From: Gammaproteobacteria bacterium
GTDB lineage: Bacteria; Pseudomonadota; Gammaproteobacteria; QNFN01
Length of the DNA stretch: 9,922 nt
Direction of reading: 5' to 3'
NCBI GenBank assembly: GCA_003645555.1
Contig: QNFN01000040.1
Span: 1 to 9,922 of the forward strand
This document shows, piece by piece, positions 1-6,591 of this stretch. Under the pieces are notes generated by a model. It was given only the letters and a program-made list of their open reading frames with translations. It ran no database searches and had not been told where the DNA came from. The translations under genes and the position numbers were made by a program. Position 1 is the stretch's first letter. Each line of letters begins with the position of its first letter.

Positions 1-3
1 AGC

Positions 4-1668
4 ATGACCTTCGATCACCGCAAGTACCGACCCGCACCGGGCGTTCCCCTGGACGACCGCCAGTGGCCAGACAGGCTCATCGAGCACGCTCCGCGCTGGG
101 CCAGCGTCGACCTTCGCGACGGCAACCAGGCACTGCTCGAGCCCATGGGTGTCCGCGAAAACAGGCGATTGTGGGCACTTTTGGTCCGGCTCGGTTTCAA
201 GGAGATCGAGGTCGGTTTCCCGTCGGCGAGCCGCCCGGACCATGACTTCCTGCGCTGGCTGATCGAAGAGGATCGTATCCCGGACGACGTCACCGTCCAG
301 GTGCTGGTGCAGGCGCGCGAGGAACTGATCGCCAGGACCTTCGACGCCCTGCGCGGCGTGCGCCGGGCCAACGTCCACGTCTACAACTCGACCTCGACGG
401 TGCAGCGCGAGCGGGTTTTCGACCTCGACCGCGACGGCATCAAGCAGATCGCCGTCAACGGGGCCGAGTGGGTCCGGAACCACGCCGACCGGCACCCTGA
501 CATCGACTGGGTGTTTCAATACTCGCCGGAGAGCTTCACCAGCACCGAACCGGACTACGCCATCGAGGTGTGCGAGGCGGTCATGGACATCTGGCAGCCG
601 ACCGCCGACCAGCCGTGCATCCTCAACCTGCCGGCGACGGTCGAAGTGGCCTCACCCAACCAGTTCGCCGACCAGATCGAGTATTTCTCGACCCGGATCT
701 CGCGACGTGACGCCCTGGTGCTGTCGGTGCACACCCACAACGACCGTGGCTGCGCTGTCGCCGCCGGCGAGTTGGCGTTGCTGGCCGGGGCCGAGCGGGT
801 CGAGGGGACGTTGCTCGGCAACGGCGAGCGCACCGGCAACATGGACATCATCACCATGGCGATGAACCTCTACAGCCAGGGCATCGATCCGCAGCTCGAC
901 CTGAGCCGTCCCGACGAGATCATCCAGATCTACACCGAGTGCACGCAGATGCCGGTGCATCCGCGCCATCCGTGGGTCGGTGAACTGGTCTACACCGCGT
1001 TCTCCGGCAGCCACCAGGATGCCATCCGCAAGTGCCTGGCCAGGCAGCAGGCCGGTGAGCCGTGGCAGGTGGCCTACCTGCCGGTCGATCCGAAGGATCT
1101 CAGCCGCGACTACCAGGCGGTGATTCGCGTCAACAGCCAGTCGGGCAAGGGTGGCGTGGCCTTCGTCCTCGAGCGGGATTTCGGGCTGATGCTGCCGCGC
1201 TGGCTCCAGGTCGAGGTGGCGCAGCTGGTGCAGCAGGTCAGCGAGCAACAGGGTGGCGAAATCGACGGCCCGGCAATCCACCGGCTGTTCGTCGACCACT
1301 TCGTAGCCGACCAGGCGCCGGTCAGACTGCTCGGCTACCAGCTCAGCCGCAACGGCCACGACGTCATCGAGGCGCACCTCGCCAACGACGGCACCGAGCA
1401 GACGCTGCACGGCGAAGGGGTCGGGGCGATCGCCGCCTTTGTCGATGCGTGGTCGCGCCACAGCGGGCGCAAGGTAGGCGTCGTCGACTATGCCGAGCAT
1501 GCGGTCGGTGGCGGCACCGATGCCGAGGCAGCCGCCTACGTCCAGCTCAATATCGACGGTCGGCGCTATGCGGGTGCCGCCTTCGATCGCGACACCGTCA
1601 GCGCCTCGCTGAACGCGGTGCTCTCGGCGCTCAACCGGTCCGCCGCACGCAACGCCCGCGCCGCCTGA
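4..1668 (+). CDS. leuA: 2-isopropylmalate synthase
   Basis: LeuA condenses acetyl-CoA with 2-oxoisovalerate to give 2-isopropylmalate, the first committed step of leucine synthesis, in the cytoplasm. The 554-residue product fits the longer LeuA subgroup. The N-terminal TIM-barrel domain shows the metal/substrate motif LRDGNQ (residues 37-42), the metal-binding HTHND (243-247) and NGERTGN (273-279). The C-terminal part, about 440-548, looks like the LeuA regulatory domain that binds leucine in characterised enzymes, with a glycine-rich GGGTDAEAA stretch at 502-510. Feedback inhibition by leucine is therefore expected from the family but not shown here. The ATG lies 3 bases from the window edge, so neither a ribosome binding site nor a promoter can be judged, and a start slightly further upstream is possible. 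No leuB, leuC or leuD is in the window. It converges on the aldolase gene downstream. Confidence 0.95.
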   Translation: MTFDHRKYRPAPGVPLDDRQWPDRLIEHAPRWASVDLRDGNQALLEPMGVRENRRLWALLVRLGFKEIEVGFPSASRPDHDFLRWLIEEDRIPDDVTVQVLVQAREELIARTFDALRGVRRANVHVYNSTSTVQRERVFDLDRDGIKQIAVNGAEWVRNHADRHPDIDWVFQYSPESFTSTEPDYAIEVCEAVMDIWQPTADQPCILNLPATVEVASPNQFADQIEYFSTRISRRDALVLSVHTHNDRGCAVAAGELALLAGAERVEGTLLGNGERTGNMDIITMAMNLYSQGIDPQLDLSRPDEIIQIYTECTQMPVHPRHPWVGELVYTAFSGSHQDAIRKCLARQQAGEPWQVAYLPVDPKDLSRDYQAVIRVNSQSGKGGVAFVLERDFGLMLPRWLQVEVAQLVQQVSEQQGGEIDGPAIHRLFVDHFVADQAPVRLLGYQLSRNGHDVIEAHLANDGTEQTLHGEGVGAIAAFVDAWSRHSGRKVGVVDYAEHAVGGGTDAEAAAYVQLNIDGRRYAGAAFDRDTVSASLNAVLSALNRSAARNARAA

Positions 1669-1693
1669 GCGGCGCCACGCCGGTCAGGCGGCG
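1659..1693. terminator. hairpin spanning both convergent stop codons
   Basis: Bases 1659-1668 (CGCCGCCTGA) are a perfect 10-bp complement of 1684-1693. Inside them, 1670-1674 CGGCG pairs with 1678-1682 CGCCG around a CCA loop, leaving only a G-G mismatch (1669/1683) between the two helices. The TGA of leuA sits in the left arm and the TGA of the opposing aldolase gene in the right arm. Symmetry suggests a bidirectional 3'-end structure for both convergent transcripts. No T-run follows on either strand, so it is not a textbook intrinsic terminator and may instead be an RNA 3'-end stabiliser. Confidence 0.55.
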
Positions 1694-2598
1694 GGCAACT
1701 CCAGACCGGCCGCAGTGACCGCGGACAGCAATTCCACTTCGACGGACCGATCCAGTTCTTGCAACGGTGGCCGAACCTGCCGCCAGCCTGCATCACCGTG
1801 GATCCGGGCCAGGATCGCCTTGACCGCCGGGATCATCGGGTGGCCCTGAACGGCACGGCGCACCGCGCTGGCGTGGGCCTGGAGGGTATCAGCTTCATCG
1901 GTCTCCCACTGAGTGAACACCGCCCGGATGCCGGCCGGGTTGATATTGCCGGTGGCGGTGATGCAACCGGCGCCCCCGTGTCGCAGACCATCCAGCAGGA
2001 GCGTCTCGGAGCCCGGGAAGACTGCCAGTTGTGGATACTCGGCCAGCAGGCTCGCCGTGTGTTCCCAGTCACCCGAGCTGTCCTTGATCCCGGCCAGCGT
2101 GTCCGGGAAGCGCCTCGCCAGTTCATCGAGCAGCCCGAACGGAATTCCGACCTGCGCGATCGGCGGGATGTGGTACAGGTAAAGTCGCAACCGTGCGTCG
2201 CCGACCCGCTCCACCAGTTCAATGAAGAAGGCGGTCAACCCGGCCTCGCCGACCCCCTTGTAGTAGAACGGCGGCAGCATCAGGACGCCACCGCAGCCGA
2301 GGCCGGCGGCATGCGCGGTCAGGCGTACCGCATCGGGCAGTGCGCAGGCCCCGGTGCCGGGCATCAGTCGGGCGGCGGGGATCCCCGCCGCGACTACGGC
2401 CTCGAGCAGTTCCAGCCGCTCATCGAGACCGAGCGAATTGGCTTCGCTGGTGGTGCCGAACAGCGCCAGGCCGTCGGCGCCCTGGTCGAGCAGCCAGCGG
2501 CAATGGCCCACCAGGGCCTTGGTGTCGGGAGAGAGATCCTCCCGAAATGGTGTCGCTACCGGAACCAGGACGCCACGAAACGGGGGATTGGCCATCAT
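1684..2598 (-). CDS. DapA/N-acetylneuraminate lyase-family aldolase, substrate unknown
   Basis: Class I aldolase of the dihydrodipicolinate synthase / N-acetylneuraminate lyase superfamily, 304 residues, a normal length for the family and probably cytosolic. Seen in the protein are FGTTSEAN (47-54), which replaces the usual GTTGE loop, YHIP (142-145) with the conserved tyrosine, and GIKDSSGD (170-177) with the Schiff-base lysine K172. DapA has an arginine two residues after its YNVP motif, where it holds the aspartate-semialdehyde carboxylate; here that site is Ile147 in YHIPPIAQ. I therefore doubt it is the lysine-pathway enzyme and leave the symbol blank. Start choice: two adjacent ATGs (2598 and 2595) follow an AAGGA Shine-Dalgarno by 6 and 9 bases, whereas a further upstream in-frame ATG (2634) is poorly placed. 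It lies 133 bases downstream of the DsbA-like gene on the same strand. Whether they share a transcript is unclear. Confidence 0.85.
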   Translation of the reverse strand: MMANPPFRGVLVPVATPFREDLSPDTKALVGHCRWLLDQGADGLALFGTTSEANSLGLDERLELLEAVVAAGIPAARLMPGTGACALPDAVRLTAHAAGLGCGGVLMLPPFYYKGVGEAGLTAFFIELVERVGDARLRLYLYHIPPIAQVGIPFGLLDELARRFPDTLAGIKDSSGDWEHTASLLAEYPQLAVFPGSETLLLDGLRHGGAGCITATGNINPAGIRAVFTQWETDEADTLQAHASAVRRAVQGHPMIPAVKAILARIHGDAGWRQVRPPLQELDRSVEVELLSAVTAAGLELPAA

Positions 2599-2617
2599 CG
2601 AGCTTCCTTGTACGGGA

Positions 2618-2623
2618 ATTTTA
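2618..2623 (-). promoter_or_regulatory. possible -10 box of the aldolase gene
   Basis: TAAAAT on the minus strand matches the sigma-70 -10 consensus at five of six positions and sits about 20 bases upstream of the ATG at 2598. No recognisable -35 box lies 16-18 bases further upstream, so this is a weak candidate. The rest of the 2599-2731 gap shows only a short 5-4-5 inverted repeat at its far end. Confidence 0.22.
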
Positions 2624-2717
2624 GAGCGGGCCATCCTGCGGCTGATACCGTGTGCCCACCAGTGGTTTACCCTTTGCCGCCAGCCAGCGCCACACGACCA
2701 CAGCAGTCAGATTTCGC

Positions 2718-2731
2718 TGCCGTGACCGGCA
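2718..2731 (-). other. short inverted repeat after the DsbA-like gene
   Basis: TGCCG-TGAC-CGGCA, a perfect 5-bp stem with a 4-base loop, abuts the stop codon of the DsbA-like gene (2732-2734). It could be a 3'-end hairpin of that transcript. There is no T-run after it, and a 5-bp stem in GC-rich DNA can arise by chance. Confidence 0.25.
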
Positions 2732-3358
2732 TCAGGCGGCGGCAAGAAGCTGTTCGAGCTGGTTCAGAACGGCTGCCGGCTCGTTGTAGTCATACATCAG
2801 CCCGTGCGTACCTGCCGGGGTGACCAGGACCAGGCTCGGGAAACTGTCGGCGCCAAGACCACGTGCCTGACTGATCTGCCGTTCCACCTCGGCCTGGGTA
2901 GCAGGATCGGCAAGGTCGGCGGCAAACCGTGCCGGGTCGAGGCCAATCTCACCCGCCAGGGCCTTGAGCGTGCTGTCGTCCGAGGGGTTTCGCGCTTCAA
3001 GGTAGTAGGCGTGCTGGATCGCGGACACCATCGGTTCGGAGTGCTGTTCACCCTGGCGACCGGCAGCGACCACCGCGCGACAGGCCGGGTAGGTTGCACG
3101 TCGTGGCGCGCAATCACTCCAGAAGGCGAAGTTGAAGCGGGTTCCGGGCACCACCTGCTGGATGCGTTGCCAGGTTGCCTGCAACTGGCCACGCATCGCC
3201 TCAGGCATCGGCAAATCGGTGTCGGGAGCCAAGCCACCCACCAGGCGTTGCACCTCGACTCCCGATGGCAGTGCCGCGACGATACGCTGCCAGGTCGGCC
3301 GAAAGGCCCAGCACCAGCTGCACATCGGGTCGTGGACATAGTAGAGGGTGACGCGCAT
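2732..3358 (-). CDS. DsbA-family thiol-disulfide oxidoreductase-like protein
   Basis: Thioredoxin-fold protein of 208 residues related to the DsbA/FrnE group (COG3531-like). The first strand MRVTLYYVHDP runs straight into the redox motif C13-S-W-C16, and SFPS at 172-175 supplies the conserved cis-proline loop (P174) that faces the CxxC in this fold. The residues between, about 40-150, form the helical insert typical of DsbA. There is no signal peptide, so it should work in the cytoplasm, unlike true periplasmic DsbA. Two further cysteines (C83, C93) occur in the insert. Start choice: the ATG at 3358 has a GCAGGAG Shine-Dalgarno 6 bases upstream and gives the expected N terminus, while the frame stays open to 3562 across the divergent fpr start, which is not credible coding. 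The partner is unknown. It is divergent from fpr, another redox gene. Confidence 0.85.
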   Translation of the reverse strand: MRVTLYYVHDPMCSWCWAFRPTWQRIVAALPSGVEVQRLVGGLAPDTDLPMPEAMRGQLQATWQRIQQVVPGTRFNFAFWSDCAPRRATYPACRAVVAAGRQGEQHSEPMVSAIQHAYYLEARNPSDDSTLKALAGEIGLDPARFAADLADPATQAEVERQISQARGLGADSFPSLVLVTPAGTHGLMYDYNEPAAVLNQLEQLLAAA

Positions 3359-3377
3359 CAACTGCTCCTGCCGCTCG

Positions 3378-3401
3378 GCCGTGAAGATCACGGCGGCGTG
3401 A
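3378..3401. promoter_or_regulatory. overlapping inverted repeats, candidate operator
   Basis: Bases 3378-3394 read GCCGTGA-AGA-TCACGGC, a perfect 7-bp inverted repeat. Its right arm is reused in TCACG-GCGG-CGTGA (3388-3401), so three GTGA/TCAC half-sites lie in a row. The cluster ends one base before the TATAAT at 3403, covering the -35 and spacer region expected for fpr, and lies between the dsbA-like start codon (3358) and that promoter. This is a plausible repressor or activator site controlling both genes. The regulator is unknown. As RNA in the dsbA-like leader it could also form a hairpin. Confidence 0.4.
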
Positions 3402-3402
3402 C

Positions 3403-3408
3403 TATAAT
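3403..3408 (+). promoter_or_regulatory. candidate -10 box of fpr
   Basis: TATAAT is an exact sigma-70 -10 consensus, 29 bases before the fpr ATG, which would give a leader of roughly 20-25 bases. The -35 region 15-18 bases upstream is poor (CGTGAA or TGAAGA) and is occupied by the inverted repeats at 3378-3401, as expected of an activator-dependent or repressed promoter. The opposite strand of the same box (TATAGT) could serve the divergent gene, but this is weaker. Confidence 0.45.
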
Positions 3409-3437
3409 GCCGACTGACGAAGCCAGGATTGTAACCG

Positions 3438-4256
3438 ATGCCCCGCCCGCCACTCGAATACAACGCCACCCTGATTGAACGCCACGACATCACGCCACGG
3501 CTGTCGGTTTTCCGTGTCCGTCCCGATGCAGATGAGTACGCCTTCGTCGCTGGCCAGTACACCGTCGTCGGCTTGAAGCAGGGCGAACCACGGGTGGCGG
3601 AGGCTGACCAGGAAGAGCCGGGCGCCGCCGATCCGGAAAAGATGATTCGCCGCCCCTATTCGATTTGCTCGTCGGTGCATCAACCCGAGGCACTCGAGTT
3701 CTACATCTCGCTAATCAGTGGCGGTGAGTTGACCCCGCGGCTGTTTAACCTGCGTGAGGGAGCGCGCCTGTTCGTCGGCCCACAACCACGCGGCACGTTA
3801 ACTCTTGAGGGAGTGCCTGCAGAAAGCAACGTGTTGCTGGTCGCCACCGGTACCGGGCTCGGGCCCTACGTCAGCATGCTGCGCAGCCATGCACGTGATT
3901 TTCCTGCGCAACAGATCGGGGTGATGCAGGGGGCCAGCTACAGTCGTGACCTTGGCTACCTCAACGAGTTGACTCACTACGCCAACGAGCTTCCCAACCT
4001 GCACTACCTGCCGACCATCTCGCGTCCAGAGCAGGACCCCACGTGGCAGGGTGCGACCGGACGGGTCCAACACTGGATCTGGTCTGCCGACTTCCCGATC
4101 CGATTCGGTTTCTCACTCGAACCGCAACAGACTCACGTCTTCCTGTGCGGCAACCCGGGCATGATCCTGGAGACGCAGGAGTTGCTGCTCGGGCGTGGCT
4201 TCACTCAGGATGCCAAAGGGGTCGAGGGTGACCTGCACATCGAGAAATACTGGTAA
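3438..4256 (+). CDS. fpr: ferredoxin--NADP(+) reductase
   Basis: FAD-dependent enzyme of 272 residues that moves electrons between NADPH and ferredoxin or flavodoxin in the cytoplasm; in other proteobacteria it is tied to oxidative-stress defence and iron-sulfur metabolism. The FAD-binding barrel (about 1-125) carries the diagnostic RRPYSIC (71-77). The NADP-binding domain (about 130-272) carries GTGLGPYVSML (138-148) and CGNPGMI (237-243). The protein ends in EKYW, the aromatic C-terminal tail typical of the bacterial Fpr subclass that stacks on the flavin. An acidic stretch at about 53-68 lies in the loop before RRPYS. The ATG follows an AGGA at 3425-3428 with 9 bases between. It is divergent from the DsbA-like gene and convergent with comEA. 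Confidence 0.93.
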   Translation: MPRPPLEYNATLIERHDITPRLSVFRVRPDADEYAFVAGQYTVVGLKQGEPRVAEADQEEPGAADPEKMIRRPYSICSSVHQPEALEFYISLISGGELTPRLFNLREGARLFVGPQPRGTLTLEGVPAESNVLLVATGTGLGPYVSMLRSHARDFPAQQIGVMQGASYSRDLGYLNELTHYANELPNLHYLPTISRPEQDPTWQGATGRVQHWIWSADFPIRFGFSLEPQQTHVFLCGNPGMILETQELLLGRGFTQDAKGVEGDLHIEKYW

Positions 4257-4259
4257 ACC

Positions 4260-4293
4260 CGGCACGGGTACACGGTGACGCGCACCCGTGCCG
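4260..4293. terminator. hairpin between convergent fpr and comEA
   Basis: 4260-4269 (CGGCACGGGT) pairs perfectly with 4284-4293 over 10 bp, with a 14-base loop. It begins 3 bases after the fpr stop codon and ends 6 bases before the comEA stop codon, so it is placed to end both transcripts. Neither side has a clear T-run, so termination efficiency is uncertain. Confidence 0.5.
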
Positions 4294-4299
4294 CCCAGT

Positions 4300-4599
4300 C
4301 TACTTCGCGCTCTTGCCAGTCCCTCCAGACGGCGCGGTCCCGACCGTTAACACCTCGCGATTGCGCTCAACCAGCTTGCGGCCAATTCCCTTGATCGCCG
4401 TCAGATCGTCGACACTGGCGAATGGGCCGTTCGCCTCTCGGTAAGCCACGATCGCCGCCGCCCTGGACTGGCCAACGCCGTTGATCGCAGCGGCCATGGT
4501 CGTCGCATCGGCGGTGTTGATGTCGACCGGAGCGGCCGCCAGCGGCCCGATTCCGGCAACGAGTAACGCGGCAAGTATGAAGTGACGTAGTGCTTTCAT
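4300..4599 (-). CDS. comEA: ComEA-family periplasmic helix-hairpin-helix protein
   Basis: Small secreted DNA-binding protein of 99 residues. Residues 1-23 form a signal peptide (basic MKALRHF, a hydrophobic core of alanine and leucine, then AAA before PVDINTA). The mature part opens with the family signature VDINTAD (25-31), and the tandem HhH motifs include INGVGQSRAAAIVAYRE (39-55) and IKGIGRKLVERN (69-80). ComEA proteins bind double-stranded DNA in the periplasm during natural transformation, pulling DNA through the outer membrane. Short stand-alone forms like this one are common downstream of pyrF in Gammaproteobacteria, and many hosts are not known to be competent. The ATG at 4599 has a strong AAGGAG 5 bases upstream. 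The tail (85-99) is glycine/serine-rich and probably disordered. Confidence 0.9.
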   Translation of the reverse strand: MKALRHFILAALLVAGIGPLAAAPVDINTADATTMAAAINGVGQSRAAAIVAYREANGPFASVDDLTAIKGIGRKLVERNREVLTVGTAPSGGTGKSAK

Positions 4600-4626
4600 G
4601 CTGACTCCTTGTCTGCAGCTTGAATA

Positions 4627-4646
4627 TGGGCACGGATTCGTGCCCA
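4627..4646 (-). other. 8-bp perfect hairpin in the comEA leader
   Basis: TGGGCACG-GATT-CGTGCCCA is a perfect 8-bp stem with a 4-base loop, 27 bases upstream of the comEA ATG and directly abutting the hairpin at 4647-4664. It could end pyrF transcription, shield a processed comEA mRNA or regulate comEA. The bases after it on the minus strand (ATATTCAAGC) do not form a T-run. Confidence 0.5.
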
Positions 4647-4664
4647 CGGGGGTTCCTTCCCCCG
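4647..4664 (-). other. second abutting hairpin, pyrF-comEA gap
   Basis: Read on the minus strand, CGGGGG-AAGGAA-CCCCCG is a perfect 6-bp stem whose loop exposes AAGGAA. GTGC at 4640-4643 could instead pair with GCAC at 4664-4667, which would extend this stem at the cost of the neighbouring one, so the two structures may compete. It begins 20 bases after the pyrF stop codon. Confidence 0.45.
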
Positions 4665-4683
4665 CACTCAGGCTAGCAAGGCG

Positions 4684-5427
4684 TCAGGCGTCAATGACAG
4701 AGGCAATTTCTGATTCGAGTGTAAGCAGAACGGCCTCGGGATTGTCGGATTTCGTCACGGGGCGACCGACGACAAGGTAGTCGGCACCCGCGCGGATCGC
4801 CGCGGCTGGCGTCATCACCCGCCGTTGATCATCAAGAGCACCGCCAGCCGGGCGGACGCCAGGCGTCACCAGGCAGAAGCGTGGTCCAAACGCCTCGCGC
4901 AGCGCCCCGGCCTCGAGTGCTGAACAGACCACGCCATCGAGACCTGCATCACGGGTGATACCGGCCAGGCGCAGGACTTGCTCCTCGGGCGCATCATCGA
5001 TACCAACGGCATGGAGATCACTGGCCGTCAGGCTGGTCAGCACCGTGACCGCAATCAGTAGTGGGCCACCGGCTGGCAGTGCCTCGCGGGCGGCGGCAAG
5101 CATGCCCGGGCCACCGCCGGCATGAACGTTGACCATCCAGACGCCGAGGTCGGCGGCGGCGCGACAGGCGCCAGCCACGGTATTGGGAATATCGTGAAAC
5201 TTGAGATCGAGGAAAACCTCGTGGCCGCCGTCGACCAGGGTGCGCACCAGCTGGGGTCCACCACGGGTAAACAGTTCCTTGCCCACTTTCAGGCGACAGC
5301 GCGCCGGCGACAGCCGCTCGGCCAGGTCCAGGGCGTCTGCCGGTGTCGGAAAATCGAGAGCCACAATGAGGCGTGGACCGGTCACCCGGTTTCCGCTCAC
5401 CACGGCACGTTGATCAGGCGCCTCCAA
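4684..5427 (-). CDS. pyrF: orotidine 5'-phosphate decarboxylase
   Basis: PyrF decarboxylates OMP to UMP, the last step of de novo pyrimidine synthesis, in the cytoplasm. The 247-residue protein has all the hallmarks of a group I enzyme: VALD with D25, RLKVGKE with K47, the catalytic [10 protein letters not shown] (D74, K76, D79 at 74-83), VTPGVRP (187-193) and the phosphate-binding VVGRPVT (219-225, R222). The start is taken as TTG at 5427, directly after the lapB stop codon. A GAGGGGG stretch inside the lapB 3' end lies 5 bases before it, while the in-frame GTGs at 5403 and 5400 have no well-spaced ribosome binding site. The zero-base gap implies translational coupling to lapB. Downstream, two hairpins separate it from comEA. 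Confidence 0.95.
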   Translation of the reverse strand: MEAPDQRAVVSGNRVTGPRLIVALDFPTPADALDLAERLSPARCRLKVGKELFTRGGPQLVRTLVDGGHEVFLDLKFHDIPNTVAGACRAAADLGVWMVNVHAGGGPGMLAAAREALPAGGPLLIAVTVLTSLTASDLHAVGIDDAPEEQVLRLAGITRDAGLDGVVCSALEAGALREAFGPRFCLVTPGVRPAGGALDDQRRVMTPAAAIRAGADYLVVGRPVTKSDNPEAVLLTLESEIASVIDA

Positions 5428-6591
5428 TCAGACCCCCTCGATACCCTGGATCGGCTTGACGCTACTCCACTGCTTGCAACTCGGGCATTGCCAGTGCAGT
5501 GTCTTGCCCTCGAATCCGCAGTGGCCGCAACGGTAGAGCGGCTTGCCGGTCACCAGCTTGGCCACCAGGTGATGCAGCACCTCCAGGATCTGGTGCGTGT
5601 TGCCACTCGAGATCTCGAGACTGAGGTCGATAACCCGGTCGAGCCCGCGCAGCGAGGGGCGCTCCTCGAGTTGGTGGACAATGAATTCACCGGCGGCCCG
5701 CTCCCCGTCCTGGTCGCGAATCATCTCGGCCAGTGCCAACACCGGGGCAATCGCCCGGGTTCGCTCAATCTGGCCGCGCAGATAATCGTGGAATTCATCC
5801 TCGCGCCCAAGGGCCGTGTACCCGGCCTGAAGACGGTCAAGCACCTCAGGGAGGTACTCGGAATCCTGGTCGGCCACACGCCGGTAGGCGCGTAGAGCCG
5901 CCTTGGTGTTGCCACGTGAGTTCTCGAGATCCCCCTGGAGCAGGCTGGCACGAACACAGCCGGGATCAACCGATAGCGCACGACCGGTTTGGGTGAGCGC
6001 GCGGGAGAGATCACCTGCCACCTTTAATTCGTCAGCCAGTTCGCAATGATAGTGAGCGATTTGCAGGTCATGTGACTGGCCGGTACGCGATGCGAGCCGC
6101 TTCGCTGTATCGACCGCCTGTTCCCAATCACGCTCCTGCTGGTAAATATCGAGCAGTTCACGCAGTGCTCGCTCGGCATGGGCACGAACTTCGGCCAGCT
6201 CCTGGAAGATCTCCTCGGCACGGTCGTAGAGGCCGGATCGAGCGTAGTCCAGACCCAGTTCCTGCAAAGCCTCGGTACGTTGAGCCTGGGTCAGGGTTGG
6301 GCGTGCAATCAGGTTCTGGTGGATGCGGATGGCGCGGTCGACCTCACCACGGCGGCGAAACAGACTACCGAGGGCAAGATGGATCTCGACCGTCTCGCCC
6401 TCGGCCTCGAGCATACGGATAAAGACCTCGATCGCCTTGTCCGGCTGCTCGTTCAGCAGGTGGTTCAGGCCTCGGAAGTAGTCGGCGCTCAGCCGCCCCG
6501 TCTTCTTCGGCGGCGCCTTGGCGGCGCGACGCCCAGCCATCCACCCCGACGCGGCGGCCACCGGCAACAGCAACCAGAGGAGTTCGAGCAT
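5428..6591 (-). CDS. lapB: lipopolysaccharide assembly protein B, TPR and rubredoxin-like
   Basis: LapB (formerly YciM) is an inner-membrane protein that, in Escherichia coli, promotes FtsH-dependent degradation of LpxC and so limits lipopolysaccharide synthesis. The 387 residues match the E. coli length closely. Residues 4-18 are one transmembrane anchor, leaving the rest in the cytoplasm. From about 35 to 345 the chain is a run of TPR-like helix pairs (for example YFRGLNHLLNEQPDKAIEVF and LGLDYARSGLYDRAEEIF). The C terminus is a rubredoxin-type metal knuckle with C355-x2-C358 and C369-x2-C372. The ATG at 6591 touches the lapA TGA with no gap (TGAATG), and only a weak ribosome binding site precedes it, which points to coupling with lapA. 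The same zero-gap arrangement joins it to pyrF. Confidence 0.95.
   Translation of the reverse strand: MLELLWLLLPVAAASGWMAGRRAAKAPPKKTGRLSADYFRGLNHLLNEQPDKAIEVFIRMLEAEGETVEIHLALGSLFRRRGEVDRAIRIHQNLIARPTLTQAQRTEALQELGLDYARSGLYDRAEEIFQELAEVRAHAERALRELLDIYQQERDWEQAVDTAKRLASRTGQSHDLQIAHYHCELADELKVAGDLSRALTQTGRALSVDPGCVRASLLQGDLENSRGNTKAALRAYRRVADQDSEYLPEVLDRLQAGYTALGREDEFHDYLRGQIERTRAIAPVLALAEMIRDQDGERAAGEFIVHQLEERPSLRGLDRVIDLSLEISSGNTHQILEVLHHLVAKLVTGKPLYRCGHCGFEGKTLHWQCPSCKQWSSVKPIQGIEGV

Noticed and set aside
652..1500. Open frame of 282 codons antisense to leuA
   Set aside because: The leuA protein is fully recognisable across the region; the antisense product shows no motif and reflects codon bias.
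1759..2823. Open frame of 354 codons antisense to the aldolase gene and running into the DsbA-like gene
   Set aside because: It crosses two well-supported genes on the other strand and has no recognisable fold.
3359..3562. Upstream extension of the DsbA-like frame into fpr
   Set aside because: The extension overlaps the fpr start region, resembles nothing in the family, and a good Shine-Dalgarno precedes the ATG at 3358.
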